Notes: a model not told the origin generated them from the letters alone. Positions 16,570 through 28,196 are shown, counted from the first letter of the stretch. The stretch is DNA of 43,357 bases from an uncultured Clostridia bacterium (GCA_947623945.1 CANQHU010000013.1:1-43357); one strand, 5' to 3'. Translations and numbers: made by a program.

Positions 16570-18753
16570 ATGGATAAAATTATAAAAATAATTGCAGAAG
16601 AATTAAATATTAAAGAAAAACAAGTAGAAGCAACAATTAAATTAATTGATGAAGGAAATACAATTCCTTTTATCGCAAGATATAGAAAAGAAGTAACAGG
16701 AGGACTTTCAGACGAAACTTTAAGAGACTTAGGTGAAAGATTAACTTATTTGAGAAATTTAGAGCAAAGAAAAGAAGAAGTAATTCATTCAATTGATGAA
16801 CAAGGAAAATTAACAGATGAAATTTTGCAAGCAGTTGCTATCGCTAAAACTTTAGCTGAGGTAGAAGATATTTATAGACCTTATAAGCAAAAGAAGAAAA
16901 CAAGAGCAACAGTCGCAAAAGCAAAGGGATTAGAGCCATTAGCACAAATTATTATGGAACAAAAAGAAACTAAACCAATTGAAGAAATTGCAAAAGAATA
17001 TATTAATATAGATAAATTATCAGAAGAAGATAAAAAGAATAAAGACAAAGTAGTAAAGAACGAACAAGAAGCAATTCAAGGAGCTTTGGATATAATTGCA
17101 GAAGATATTTCAGATAATAGTAAATATAGAAAAGAAATAAAAAGGCAATGTTATAGGGAAGCTCTAATTCAAACAAAAGCAGCCAAAGAAGAAGAAAAAT
17201 CAAATTATGAAATGTACTACGATTATAGTGAAGCAATAAAATACATACCAAGTCATAGAATTTTAGCAATTAATAGAGGAGAAAAAGAGGAATTTTTAAA
17301 GGTTAAAATCGAAAAGCCAGAAGACAAAATATTATCTTACATAGAAAGAGATATTTTAAAAGGTGAAACACAATTTACACAAATGCTAAAAGACACTATT
17401 TTAGATAGTTTTAAAAGATTAATTGAGCCTTCAATAGAAAGAGAAATAAGAGCAGATTTAACAGAAAAGGCGGAAGAAAAAGCAATTAAAGTATTTGGTA
17501 AAAACTCAAAACAATTACTTCTTGGTGCACCAATTAAAGGAAAAACTGTTATGGGGTTTGACCCAGCATACCGTACAGGTTGCAAAATAGCAGTTATTGA
17601 TGAAACAGGAAAAGTTTTAGATTATACAACTGTCTACCCAACAGAACCACAAAATGATGTTGTGGGTGCTAAAAGAGAACTTTTAAAATTAATCGAAAAA
17701 GATGAAGTTGATATGATAGCAATTGGAAATGGAACAGCATCACGTGAATCTGAAATGTTTGTCGCAGATATGATAAAAGATACTTCAAGGGATGTTCACT
17801 ATGTAATAGTAAGTGAAGCGGGTGCATCTGTATATTCTGCATCAAAACTTGCAACTGAGGAATATCCAGATATAAATGTTTCTATTAGAGGTGCAATATC
17901 AATTGCAAGAAGATTGCAAGATCCTCTTGCAGAACTTGTAAAAATTGATCCGAAAGCAATTGGTGTAGGTCAATATCAACATGACGTTAATCAAAAGAAA
18001 TTGGCAGAAAGTTTAACAGGAGTCGTAGAAGATAGTGTTAATAAAGTAGGAGTAGATGTAAATACTGCAACTCCATCACTTCTTTCTTATGTTTCAGGAA
18101 TTAACAGTACAATAGCAAAAAATATTGTAAAATATAGAGATGAAAACGGAAAATTAAAAAATAGAAAACAATTATTAAAAGTTCCAAAACTAGGTAAAGC
18201 AGCATTTGAACAATGTGCAGGTTTCTTAAGAATATTTGATGGGGACAATCCAATAGAAGTAACTGCAGTTCACCCAGAAAGTTATGAAGCAACAGAAAAA
18301 CTTTTAAAAGAATTAGGTTTTGATAAAAATGATTTAAAAAATAAAGAAAAATTAGAAGAACTAAAAACTAAACTAAAATCAGTAAATGTAGGAACAATGG
18401 CAAAACAATTGGAAATTGGAGAAATGACATTAACAGATATAATTGCAGAATTATCAAAACCAGGAAGAGATCCTCGTGAGGATATGCCAAAGCCAATATT
18501 AAGAAGCGATGTTTTGAAATTAGAAGACTTAAAAGAAGGTATGGTATTAACAGGAACTGTTAGAAATGTAATAGATTTTGGCGCATTTGTCGATATTGGT
18601 GTAAAACATGATGGATTAGTACATATATCTGAAATGAGTGATAAGTACATAAAAAATCCTTCTGAAATAGTATCTGTAGGGGATATTGTTAAAGTAAAAG
18701 TAATAAAAATAGATAAAGAAAGACAAAAAGTAGCACTTTCAATGAAGGTATAA
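16570..18753 (+). CDS. tex: Tex-family RNA-binding transcriptional accessory protein
   Basis: A 727-residue cytoplasmic protein of normal Tex length. The helical N-terminal domain has NTIPFIARYRKEVTGGLSDE (about 30-49). A YqgF/RNase-H-like core has GFDPAYRTGCKIAVID and AIGNGTASRE. A helix-hairpin-helix region has NTATPSLLSYVSGI and KNRKQLLKVPKLGKAAFEQ. The C-terminal S1 domain has GMVLTGTVRNVIDFGAFVDIG. Tex binds nucleic acid and influences transcription. GGAGG precedes the ATG. No CGG codon was seen in it. Confidence 0.95.
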   Translation: MDKIIKIIAEELNIKEKQVEATIKLIDEGNTIPFIARYRKEVTGGLSDETLRDLGERLTYLRNLEQRKEEVIHSIDEQGKLTDEILQAVAIAKTLAEVEDIYRPYKQKKKTRATVAKAKGLEPLAQIIMEQKETKPIEEIAKEYINIDKLSEEDKKNKDKVVKNEQEAIQGALDIIAEDISDNSKYRKEIKRQCYREALIQTKAAKEEEKSNYEMYYDYSEAIKYIPSHRILAINRGEKEEFLKVKIEKPEDKILSYIERDILKGETQFTQMLKDTILDSFKRLIEPSIEREIRADLTEKAEEKAIKVFGKNSKQLLLGAPIKGKTVMGFDPAYRTGCKIAVIDETGKVLDYTTVYPTEPQNDVVGAKRELLKLIEKDEVDMIAIGNGTASRESEMFVADMIKDTSRDVHYVIVSEAGASVYSASKLATEEYPDINVSIRGAISIARRLQDPLAELVKIDPKAIGVGQYQHDVNQKKLAESLTGVVEDSVNKVGVDVNTATPSLLSYVSGINSTIAKNIVKYRDENGKLKNRKQLLKVPKLGKAAFEQCAGFLRIFDGDNPIEVTAVHPESYEATEKLLKELGFDKNDLKNKEKLEELKTKLKSVNVGTMAKQLEIGEMTLTDIIAELSKPGRDPREDMPKPILRSDVLKLEDLKEGMVLTGTVRNVIDFGAFVDIGVKHDGLVHISEMSDKYIKNPSEIVSVGDIVKVKVIKIDKERQKVALSMKV

Positions 18754-18818
18754 AAAAGTTTTAAAAAAGGCTTTAAAAGTTGGACATTATAAATTAGGTA
18801 ACTCGATTGGAATGTTCT

Positions 18819-18856
18819 CTGTATTCAACAGGGAACATTCCTTTTCACTAAGGTGC
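18819..18856 (+). terminator. Terminator of tex
   Basis: A 14-bp stem (18819-18832 with 18838-18851, one G-T pair) followed by TTTTC. It overlaps the 3' end of the convergent gene by four bases. Confidence 0.8.
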
Positions 18857-20471
18857 CAATACTACTCGGAACGAGTCTGTTGTCGCCTTAACACACGAAC
18901 TATGAGAGAAGCAGAAAATCCCAGCGTCTTCCCTGCTTGAATTCCCACTACGAATAAAGAATGGAACTCTCATATCTACAGGAAACAAACCTATCTCGCC
19001 AAACCATGAACTCCAATTAGGTATATTAGTTGATGTTTCATACAATGCGTCACCTTTCATTCCAGATGTATTACTATAACTATTTAGTGTATATACTGTC
19101 TTCCATTTTGTACTTGTACTTTGTTCAGATTCATCAGCTCCATATAAATCACCTTTTGAAGTTCCTCCATTTTTTGACAAATTATCTTCTGAATTATTTT
19201 CTTTGGAATTCAAATATGATGCTGTACGCTCCCATGCTCCTCCACTCATATCATATACTCCTGTTGCATTATAGGTTGTGCTTTGATTTGCGTTTGTTGT
19301 ATATATTGTGTTTATGTCATTTGATCCACCTGTATAACTATTTGAGTTTCCAAATTTTTCAACCTCATTTCCATGTACTCCATATTCACTATGTGCCAAA
19401 TATGCCGTTGCTCCCCATTCACTATTTTTTGCCATGTGTGAATTTAATGTTACTGTTTCGCTAAATTTTGCACTTTTTGCAAATTTATATTGTTCATTTA
19501 TTGTCATTTCTCTTAGTGATAATACTGCTGGTCTTACACTTAATGTTCCTGTTGCTGATTCGGAATCATATTCTCCTGTTGATTCAAATTTTCCTACCCA
19601 TATTCCTGTTAGTTCTTTATCCCATCCACCGTTTTCTGGTTTTGATGTAAATGCTGGGTGCACTAACCATTTTCCATCTGTTCCATTAAATTCTTTTCCA
19701 ATTCCTGCTTCTTCATCTGTTGTATCTATAGTTATTGTTTTTCCCTCATCTTCCGAGTTTAATGGCTTATTATTAATATCTATAAATATAATATCTATTG
19801 CTCCTGCTATATTACTATGGTATCCTCCTTCACCTTCTTTATTTGGAGTTATCTTATAGGCAAACCTCGGAATCCACACAAACATACTTCCATCTGCCGT
19901 TATTGCATTAGCCCATTTATTTGTTTCGTTTGATAAATTTCCTGTATATACTATTGGTGTCATTGTTCCTACTAATTTTGGTGTACTTACTTTTTGTCCT
20001 CCATAACTATACCAATTTTCATCTAATCTTTTTGTTTTTTTCCATAATTTTGGTGCTTCTACATCTGCTACTAATTTACTTTCATCTCTTACATTTCCAT
20101 CTTCTGATATTTCAAATTCATATCCGTCTATACTTATTGTTGCTGGCAAACTTGTTATAGGCAATCCACTTTTTTCGCCTGGTATATTTGTATTTATATT
20201 ATTATTTAATTGTTCTAAATCTATTTTCCCTATTTTATTATAACTTGCCAGTACTTCTATTGCTATCATATCTTCTATTTCTGCTCTTGTGTTAGCATTT
20301 GTTGCATACTGTGCTTTTATTAATAGGCCATTATCTCCAAATAAAGCATTTATACTTACTCCGTGCCAAAATTAAAATTACAATTATAGTTATTACTAGT
20401 GCAATTAGTGTAATACCTTTATTAGTACTCTTAACGTTTAATTTTTTGATTTTTTCTTTGTTTTTCTTCAT
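18848..20471 (-). CDS. Pilin-like protein with SUMF1/C-type-lectin-like domain, read through one +1 shift at CGG
   Basis: 540 residues if one C is skipped at 20363. A basic leader (residues 1-19) is followed by a type IV prepilin-like hydrophobic helix starting GITLIALVITI. There is no Glu at mature position 5. The CGG (codon 37) interrupts that helix after ILILA. Skipping C gives GVSINALFGDNG and then the main ORF. The C-terminal ~250 residues look like a formylglycine-generating-enzyme (SUMF1) or C-type-lectin fold: GVYDMSGGAWERTASY and a final SFRVVLAP. Proteins of this build are surface or pilus components in clostridia. The last ~110 bp are clearly richer in G+C than the rest. No pilus assembly genes are nearby. 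Confidence 0.82.
20360..20363 (-). other. CGG-A +1 frameshift site in the pilin-like gene
   Basis: Frame-0 reading is GCA CGG AGT AAG TAT. Skipping the C gives GCA GGA GTA AGT ATA (AGVSI), the usual sequence after the prepilin-type helix. Confidence 0.88.
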
Positions 20472-20555
20472 TTTTATTTACTTTCTCCTTCTTTGGTTTA
20501 ATTTGTACAATTTTTTACAAATTATGTAGTTTTGGTATTAATATTTTACTTTCAA

Positions 20556-20584
20556 ATTATAGCACAGAAAAAAATCATTGTAAA
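20556..20584 (-). promoter_or_regulatory. Promoter of the pilin-like gene
   Basis: Minus strand: TTTACA (20584-20579), a 17-bp spacer, TATAAT (20561-20556). This leaves a 5' leader of about 80 nt in which I see no riboswitch. Confidence 0.75.
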
Positions 20585-20660
20585 TGCTTTTTCTTGAAAT
20601 TTAAAATTTATAACAAAGTTGTAATCAAAATGTAATATTACGTTTCACTATTTAATCAGC

Positions 20661-20691
20661 AAAATAAAAAATCCTAATTACTTAGGACTTT
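20661..20691 (-). terminator. Terminator of the HD-GYP gene
   Basis: Minus strand: stem AGTCCTAA with TTAGGATT and a GTAA loop, followed by a T-rich run (A-run on the plus strand at 20661-20670). Confidence 0.75.
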
Positions 20692-21732
20692 TTATTTATA
20701 TTGTTCTTGAATTTCTCTAATTTCTTCAGGATGATTACGCAAAATATCTAAAAATACATCAGTCAATTCTGGATCAAATTGAGTACCTTTACATCTTTCA
20801 AATTCTTCAATAACAGTTTCTAAAGACATAGAATCACGATAAGTTCTTCTTGATGTCATAGCATCAAAACTATCTGCAATAGCAGTAATTCGTGCCAAAT
20901 AAGGAATATCAAGACCTTTTAATTGACTAGGATAACCATGACCATCAAATCTTTCGTGGTGATGCTTTACAATAGGAATCATATTTTTAAATATAGTAGC
21001 AGTTGATAAAATATGTGCTCCAATAGAAGGGTGATTTTTAATTTCAGAATATTCATCATCTGTTAATTTTGAATCTTTTAATAAAATACTATCTGGAACT
21101 CCTATTTTTCCTATATCGTGAAATAAACCACCAATTCTCAAAGTTCGTAAATCATCTTCTGACAAGCCAAGATGCTTACCAATTAAAACAGAATAAGCAG
21201 AAACTCTATCAGAATGACCTCTAGTATATGAATCTTTTGCTTCAACTGTATAGCGCAAAGTTTCAATACTTTCTAAATACGCTTTTTCTAGTTCCTTATT
21301 AATTTCTTTAATTTCGTTCATTTGAGCAATTGACTTAATGCCAGATTCAATCAAAAGTAACAATTGATCAAACTTATCGCTTTTTTCGCAATACCCTTGA
21401 ATATCAAGTCTTCTAATAGTTTCTAAAGGTGGAGCTAAATCCTTATGCCCAGTTAGTAACAAAATATATAATTCTTTATTAAACTCTCTTATTTTTTCTA
21501 CGACTTGATCACCATGAATCGGAGTCATAATAAAATCTAAAATCATTAAATCAAAATGTTCATTTTTAACTCTTTCTATTGCATCTAGTGGATTTGTAAC
21601 ACCTGTAAATTCATATCCAGATCTTTTTAAGAAGATTGACAAAGAATCAATAATACCTTCTTCATCATCAACAGCAATAATCCTATAATTTCTATTTTCA
21701 ACATTTTCAGAATTTTGTAATCCTTTTCTCAT
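20692..21732 (-). CDS. Response regulator with HD-GYP phosphodiesterase output
   Basis: A 346-residue protein. Residues 15-130 are a receiver domain: VDDEEG acidic pocket, the phosphoacceptor Asp in LMILDFIMTP, LLTGHKD with the conserved Thr, and a Lys in CEKSDKF. A helical linker (about 135-160) leads to an HD-GYP domain with GHSDRVSAYS, GLFHDIGKIGVPD, HHHERFDGHGYP and ARITAIADSFDAMTSRRTYR. HD-GYP enzymes usually hydrolyse cyclic di-GMP. It lies downstream of the histidine kinase on the same strand, so it is its likely partner. GAGG precedes the ATG. Confidence 0.92.
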   Translation of the reverse strand: MRKGLQNSENVENRNYRIIAVDDEEGIIDSLSIFLKRSGYEFTGVTNPLDAIERVKNEHFDLMILDFIMTPIHGDQVVEKIREFNKELYILLLTGHKDLAPPLETIRRLDIQGYCEKSDKFDQLLLLIESGIKSIAQMNEIKEINKELEKAYLESIETLRYTVEAKDSYTRGHSDRVSAYSVLIGKHLGLSEDDLRTLRIGGLFHDIGKIGVPDSILLKDSKLTDDEYSEIKNHPSIGAHILSTATIFKNMIPIVKHHHERFDGHGYPSQLKGLDIPYLARITAIADSFDAMTSRRTYRDSMSLETVIEEFERCKGTQFDPELTDVFLDILRNHPEEIREIQEQYK

Positions 21733-21825
21733 ATTTCAACCTCATCAATAATAAAATAATTATTTATCCACATTATATTAATAAAAAGTGGAAAAAGCAA
21801 GTCTTTTTTAAAAATAGAACAATCT

Positions 21826-21928
21826 AGTGCCTGTGTCAAACTAGTGCCTGTCCCCACATTGACAAAAAGGTGGCATTAGTGCCTGTCCCCACATTGACAA
21901 AAAGGTGGCATCGGTGCCTGTCCCCACA
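21826..21928. repeat. 35-bp tandem repeat between kinase and regulator genes
   Basis: Two identical 34-bp stretches repeat with period 35 at 21843 and 21878 (AGTGCCTGTCCCCACATTGA plus 14 more bases). A third partial copy starts at 21913, and a degenerate 17-bp copy precedes at 21826. The GTGCCTGTCCCC core resembles, in reverse complement, the GGGGACGGGGC cores at 16512 and 30014. It is noncoding. Confidence 0.8.
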
Positions 21929-21949
21929 ACCGCACCAACAACCGCATCA

Positions 21950-23936
21950 CTACAATGGTAAGATTATTTTGAAAGTAGTGCCTTTTTCTGGCTCTGATTC
22001 AACTGTAATGTTTCCTTTAAAGTGAGCACGAATTGTTGAATAAGACATATATAATCCAAGTCCAGTACCATTTTTTCCTTTAGTTGTAACCATTTCTTTA
22101 AATAATTTATTTTTTACGTTATTTGGTAAGCCAGGTCCGTAATCTCTAACTGAAATAATAAGATTATTTTCTTCTTTTTCAACAATTAAATCTATTGTTT
22201 GATCTGTTTTTCCGTTATATGCTTGAATTGAATTTGATATCATATTGTTTATTACTTGTATCAAGCTATTAATGTCACCATGAATAACTGTATTTTCGTC
22301 TGTTTTAAGAGCCATATTTAAATAAATAATTGCATTTTTTAATTCATGCTTCATTAAGATATCAACTCTTTTTAAAACTTCTCCAATTGTAAAGGAAATT
22401 TCTTCTTGATTTGCCATTGTAACTGCTTGACCTTTTACGGCAGTAATAACATCAGACATGTATTCTGTATGTGTTTTAATTTTTGCAATCCATTCTGACA
22501 TGTCATATGCAATATCATGATGGTCTTGGCTATTTACTTCTGGATCATCAATAGAAGAATCATATTCTTTTACTAAGTCAGATAACCCCTCTGCTGCACC
22601 TGATATAGACATGATAGGTGTTTTTAAGTTATGAGCAATACCTCCAATTAATTGACCAAGAGATGCCAAACGTTCTCTTTCCATCAAAGTTTGTTGATTA
22701 TCGTGAATTTGAGAAATATTTTTCTTGGTTAAATCTTGAATCTTATTAAATTCAACAGTTAGTTCACCTAATTCATCATTAGATACTATAGGGATTTTCT
22801 TAAATTCAGCATTATTTTTAGTGTTTATTTCATTAAGACCATTAACAATAATCTTAATTTGACTTGAAAGAGAAGATGAATAATACCAAACTAAGAAAGA
22901 TATTATGCCAAATAAAACAACAAAAGTGGTTATAATGTATACTAATGCATCTTCGCCAGAAATAGGGAAACGAACACCTATAATATAATTTTCACCATTG
23001 ATAGAAATATGTTTAATATATCCTCCGAGTATTTACAGCATAGTGTTCATAAACTCTACCATCATATTTATCTGATAATTCATATATATATTTCTTGAAG
23101 AAATCAGTCAAAGGTATACCATCTGAAGTTGTTATATTTTTATCAGAATCTATTACAAAATAAGTGTGAGTATCATCAATGTAATCTAAACGGCTTAGAG
23201 TTTCAAGTAATTCATCACTACTATTAAATGTTTTATTATCAAAATTGTACTTTAATTCATTTTTATAATAATAGTAAAAATCATTTCCTCTTACATTAAC
23301 TAATCGAGAGTATGCAACAATAACTGTGAAAAATAAACCTGCAATTAGTAGTGGCAATAACAATAAAATCATATCATTTGATAGTTTTGTATGCTTTTCA
23401 CCTAATAGACGATTTTCTTTAAAAGTTGAAATAAGAATAGGCTTAAATAGGTTTCGAGAAAATACATATGAGATAGTAGCATTAAAAGTCAAAATAGAAA
23501 CCCATAAAATAGCAACTGTTATACCAGAAGATTCTAATTCGTGTTTTACAATAGGCATACCAAGCCCAATTGTTATTGCAATAAAAGGTATAATAATTTG
23601 TAACAAATAAAACTTAGTAGGAGCAGTAAGTAGAGTTTTTCTTATTTCCTCTACAGAATATTTAGAATTACTTGCCCCATTTTTTTCAAAGTTTGCAATT
23701 TTCTTAAATAAGAAAAATCGTTGATAAAGTACAAATAAAGAAACAACTACAATATATAACAATACAAATTGAGAAGTGTAAGAAAGACCACCATACTCAA
23801 TCTGAAACTGAGTGTCAACTGTTCCAGGTGGGTAATTTAAAATTTTATGCATAACTGGATACAATCCCCAAGCGCAGATAGATAGAGTTATAACATAAGA
23901 TAAAATAACTTTTTGATAGGCATATAAACGCTTCAT
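21950..23936 (-). CDS. Membrane sensor histidine kinase, read through one +1 shift at CGG
   Basis: 661 residues if one C is skipped at 23027. The N-terminal half has several transmembrane helices (near 10-30, 55-75, 110-130, 140-160 and 195-215) and an extracytoplasmic sensor ending EHYAVNT. CGG (codon 304) then intervenes, and frame 0 stops four codons later. After the shift: GGYIKHISINGE, another transmembrane segment, a HAMP-like linker, the H-box SLGQLIGGIAHNLKTP, N-box NNMISNSIQAY, and RDYGPGLP and GTGLGLYMSY (G boxes). Without the shift no kinase domain is made. The HD-GYP regulator follows downstream. Confidence 0.88.
23024..23027 (-). other. CGG-A +1 frameshift site in the histidine kinase
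   Basis: Frame-0 reading is ACT CGG AGG ATA TAT TAA. Skipping the C gives ACT GGA GGA TAT ATT AAA, which stays open into the HAMP and kinase domains. Confidence 0.88.
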
Positions 23937-23949
23937 TAAAAATCCTCCT

Positions 23950-26900
23950 TTATATAAAATGAATCGTTTTGCAATAGTCTATGATTTTTGCAAGATATTT
24001 TGAATTTATTTTATTATAATGAAAATCAATATTTTCTAAATATTTTAAAGTAATATCACATTGAGTTTTTACATTTAAGTAAGAAATATTAGTATGTAAA
24101 TTATAATCATTTATTATCAAAGAATTTGAGTCCAAATCCATTTTTATAATTTTTTTATAAAAATCAGAATCCTTCATAATTTTAATATTATAATTTAAAA
24201 GTTCCAATTTGTTAATTAAAGTAAGCATAGTAAATTTACCGAGGATTCATCATGTGAAAGATTTTATTTTGATTTCCATAGTGATAAATTATACTAGTAA
24301 TTGCTTTTGCAATATCATCAACAGGAGATAAATCAAATTCCTGTAATGTACTACTTTCATAAAAGCATTTATTTTTCAATATAAATTGTAGTTTATTGTA
24401 AAAAGCGTTACTATCAATGTTATATTGAAAGAATCCATCTCTATATCTTCCAGTTAAATTGCCTACACGGAAAATATTGGCTTTTAATAAACCTTGTTTC
24501 ATATTAGTAAGTAAATAATCCTCTGCTAACAATTTGCTTTTTATATAGTAATTTTCTTGATAATTTTGTCCTATAAAGAAATTCTCTTCTGTAAAATCAA
24601 CACATTGAGGAGAATTTTGCAAAGGCATAAAATCACAAGATACACTAGTTGTAGATATATGATTAAGGCAAATATCGTATTTCATGCAAAAATTTGCAAT
24701 ATTTTTTGAACCATCTAAATTTATTTTTTTAAACTCATCATATCTTCCAATATGTTTAACTAGAGCAGCAGAATGAATTACACAATCGATAGTATTTCCA
24801 AGTTTATCTAATTCATCTTCTGATAAACCTAAATTTTTATATTTAATATCTCCTACAACTATTTCAATTTTATCAAATAAAAAATCATCTGTATACATAT
24901 CTTGAAAATAAAATTTAAATATATTAGAAATTCTATTTTTAGCATTTTCAATACTTGAAGCACGTACTAAACAAAATATTTTTGCATTTGTAGTTAGTAA
25001 AGCCTCAAGAATATGAACACCTAAAAAACCGGTACAGCCAGTTAGCAAAATATTTTTAAAGTGACGTTTTCTTATTTGGATTTTATTTAAATCATGCTTT
25101 AAGAATGAGTAATTATTAGTAAAAGATGAATCTTTAGATGTAGAAATTTGCTCTAATGCAAAACATAAATCTTTTACAGTAGAATAATCATAAAAATATC
25201 GTGTTGGTATAGAAATTCCAATATTTGATAATTCAGATTGTATTTTAATAATTGATAAAGAATCCATACCAAGATTGCTAAAATCTTCATCAATACTAAG
25301 TTTTTTAATATATAAACATTTTTCTAAAGCATTACAAATACTTTTTTGCAAATCATTTTCAGGTTTTACGTATTTCTCATTTTTATAAAAATTGAAAGGA
25401 GAAGGTAGACGTTCTTTGTCAATTTTTCCGTTTATAGTAAGAGGCAAATCAGTAATTGGAATAAAATGAGAAGGAATCATGTAATTTGGCAGTTTGTTGG
25501 TTAAAAATAGTTTTAATTCATAACTTTGAATAGTAAAATCAGAAATATAATATGCACATAAAAGGTCCCTATCATTATAGTTATAATTAATAATAGTGCA
25601 ACCTTTAATAAAAGGATGAGTATTTAAAGTACGTTCAATTTCATTAAGTTCAATTCTGTATCCTCTAATTTTTACTTGAGAATCATTTCTACCATAAAAA
25701 ATCAATTCTCCTTGATTAGTCCAACTAACAATATCTCCAGATTTATACATTATTGACTTTGGATGGAAAATATCCTTAATAAAACTTTTAGAAGTCAAAT
25801 CTGGATTGTCATAATAGCCATTTGATACACAATCACCACCAATATATAATTCGCCTTTTGTTCCAGGAGGACAAAGTTTTAAATTTTTGTCCAAAACATA
25901 GAATCTAACATTAGACAAAGGCTTTCCAATTGTAATTAATTTTGTATTTTTATCTAATTTTTTACAACAACAGCCAACTGTAGTTTCAGTTGGACCATAC
26001 ATATTGTAAATATTTGCAGAAGTAAGCCCATTTAAATCCTTAACAAAAGATAAACTAAAAGATTCACCACCAATTCCAATGTCTGTAAGAGAAGAAAATT
26101 GATGGTTATTACTTGCTGAAGGCATTAAAGATTGAATTTTGCTAGGAGTACCATATAAAATATTAATATTGTAGTTTGTAATTAAATTATTTAATTTTGA
26201 AAAGTCATTTTGCTCTTCTCCGAGTAGATAATACTAAAGTAAGCCCATTTAAAAGAGTAACCCATAATTCATAACCAAAAACATCAAAAGAAACAGATGC
26301 CATTGAAAGAACTTTTTTGTCACTTGAATAATCAATTATTTGGGAAATACCAATTAAATAATTATAAAAATTCCTATGAGTTACAGTAACTGCTTTTGGC
26401 TTTCCAGTAGAACCAGAGGTATAAAGCAAATATAAAGAATTTTTTGATGATATTTTTGGCTTTTGATATTTAGCCCTAGTTTTAAACGTAGAAATTTCAT
26501 CAAAATCTGATTTTGAAATAACATATTTTGATTTAGAATTCTCAATCATATATTCTTGTCTATCTTTTGGATGTAAAGGATCAATTAAAACATATGTACC
26601 TCCACATTTAATAATTGCAAGTATTGCAACAATTAAATCAATAGAACGGTCAAGAATTACAGAAACATTTTGACCATTTTTAATATGATATTTTTTTTGC
26701 AAATAGATTGCAAATTTAGTAGATAATTCGTCTAAAACTTTAAAAGAAACTTCTGTATTATTGCAAATAAGAGCAACCTTGTTAGGATGTCTTGCTACTT
26801 GCTTTTCCCATAAATCTAATATAGTTTTTTTAGAATCATAGTAAACTCTATTTTGATTAAACGTATTTAAAATAATATGTTTTTCTTCTTGTGTTGCAAG

Positions 26901-28196
26901 TTCAATGTCCTTTATTAAAATATTTGGATTTTGAATAACTTGTGCACAAATATATAATAAGCGGTTATGCATATCTTTAATTTGTGAAGGCTCATAAATT
27001 AAAGTTTGATAATCATAAATAAAAGAAAAACAATTAGTATTATCTAAATCATATATGTGAAATAGTAAAGGAATTGCGGAATAACCACTAAAAAACCATT
27101 CACAATCGTAATTTACATTATTTTCATCATGATTAGTTCTAGCATTTTGATAGGAAACTGCTGTATCATAAATATTTTCTTTTAATTGGAATTTATTTTT
27201 TATATGTGCAATTAAATCTTGAAATGGATATTTTTGATGTCTTAAATAAGAAAATTGAGATTTATTTAAAGACATTATTGCATCTTGAAAAGACATAGAA
27301 TCTTCAATATCTAGTTTGTATAAAATATTATTTACAAAAAGACCAAATGTATTTTTATCTTTTTGACCAGATCTATTTAAAATAGGTGTAGATACAACAA
27401 TATGGTTAGACTGTTTTACTTTACTTTCATAAATTGCCATAATAAATAGCATAAAAGTAAAAGGGGATATTTTAAGCATTTTACAAAAAGATACAATTTT
27501 TGAAGTCATTTTTTTAGAAAGTTTAAATTCACTTCGGTTTGCTTCATAATTTAAATGAGAAATAGTATTATAAGTTTCTAAATCTTCAAAAATATTTTTT
27601 TCAAATAAATTATCCCAAAAAGACTCATCTTGCTTAAATTTAGGACTATTTAAGTAATCAAAATCTTGACTAATAAAATCTGAATAAGAAAATGTATTAT
27701 TAAAATCAATTGATAAATGTTCACTTTTGACAAGTTTAGAATAAATTGAGATGACAGAACTAACAAGGATTCCCATTGACCACGCATCAGAGATAACATG
27801 ATGAACACATATAAAAAAACCACCAGTTAAGTCTTCTTCATTTTCGAAAGTTGAAAAATAGTAAAGAGGTGAATCGTACAAATTGAAGCATTTTCTAGAA
27901 ATAGAATTATATATTTCTTCTTTATTTGTAGAATTTATTTTAAAATGCTTTATATAAAAATTTTCATATTCTTGTTCATATTGCATTACATTATCTTTTT
28001 CTAAATGTAGTTGATAACGAATATTATTGGTGCTTTTTACAAAAAGATGAATTGCCTTTTTTAATAATGAGAAATTTACCTTATCGCGAATAGTAACTAT
28101 ACCAGAAATATTATTCATACTGGTATTAGGATAAAATTGTTCCATATTTATTATTGCCTTTTGAGGACAAGTTAAATTAAATAGTTTACGCCTCAT
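23950..28196 (-). CDS. Single-module NRPS (C-A-PCP-reductase), read through two +1 shifts at CGG
   Basis: 1414 residues if one C is skipped at each of 26222 and 24241. A condensation domain (about 1-430) contains CVHHVISDAWSMG (HHxxxDG-type). The adenylation domain (about 450-945) has LLYTSGSTGKPK, NMYGPTETTV, YKSGD and NGKIDKERLP. The carrier domain has LGMDSLSIIKI (Ser for phosphopantetheine). A terminal thioester reductase has LLTGCTGFLGVHILE and the Tyr of YIKSKLLAE. The first CGG (codon 659) lies inside the adenylation domain. The second lies after MMNP, and shifting there adds 93 residues to complete the reductase C-terminus. The product is likely a peptide or N-acyl-amino aldehyde; the substrate is unknown. 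Confidence 0.88.
24238..24241 (-). other. CGG-T +1 frameshift site near the NRPS C-terminus
   Basis: Frame-0 reading is CCT CGG TAA. Skipping the C gives CCT GGT AAA TTT ACT ATG and opens into the 93-residue tail ending at 23950. It is the only site of the eight followed by T. Confidence 0.75.
26219..26222 (-). other. CGG-A +1 frameshift site in the NRPS adenylation domain
   Basis: Frame-0 reading is ACT CGG AGA AGA GCA AAA TGA. Skipping the C gives ACT GGA GAA GAG CAA AAT and opens into the rest of the adenylation domain. Confidence 0.9.

Noticed and set aside
20472..20555. Riboswitch in the leader of the pilin-like gene
   Set aside because: About 80 nt of AT-rich sequence with only a weak TTTGTA/TACAAA pairing and no recognisable aptamer core.
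21826..21928. CRISPR array
   Set aside because: The 35-bp units are contiguous tandem copies with no unique spacers and no cas genes nearby.
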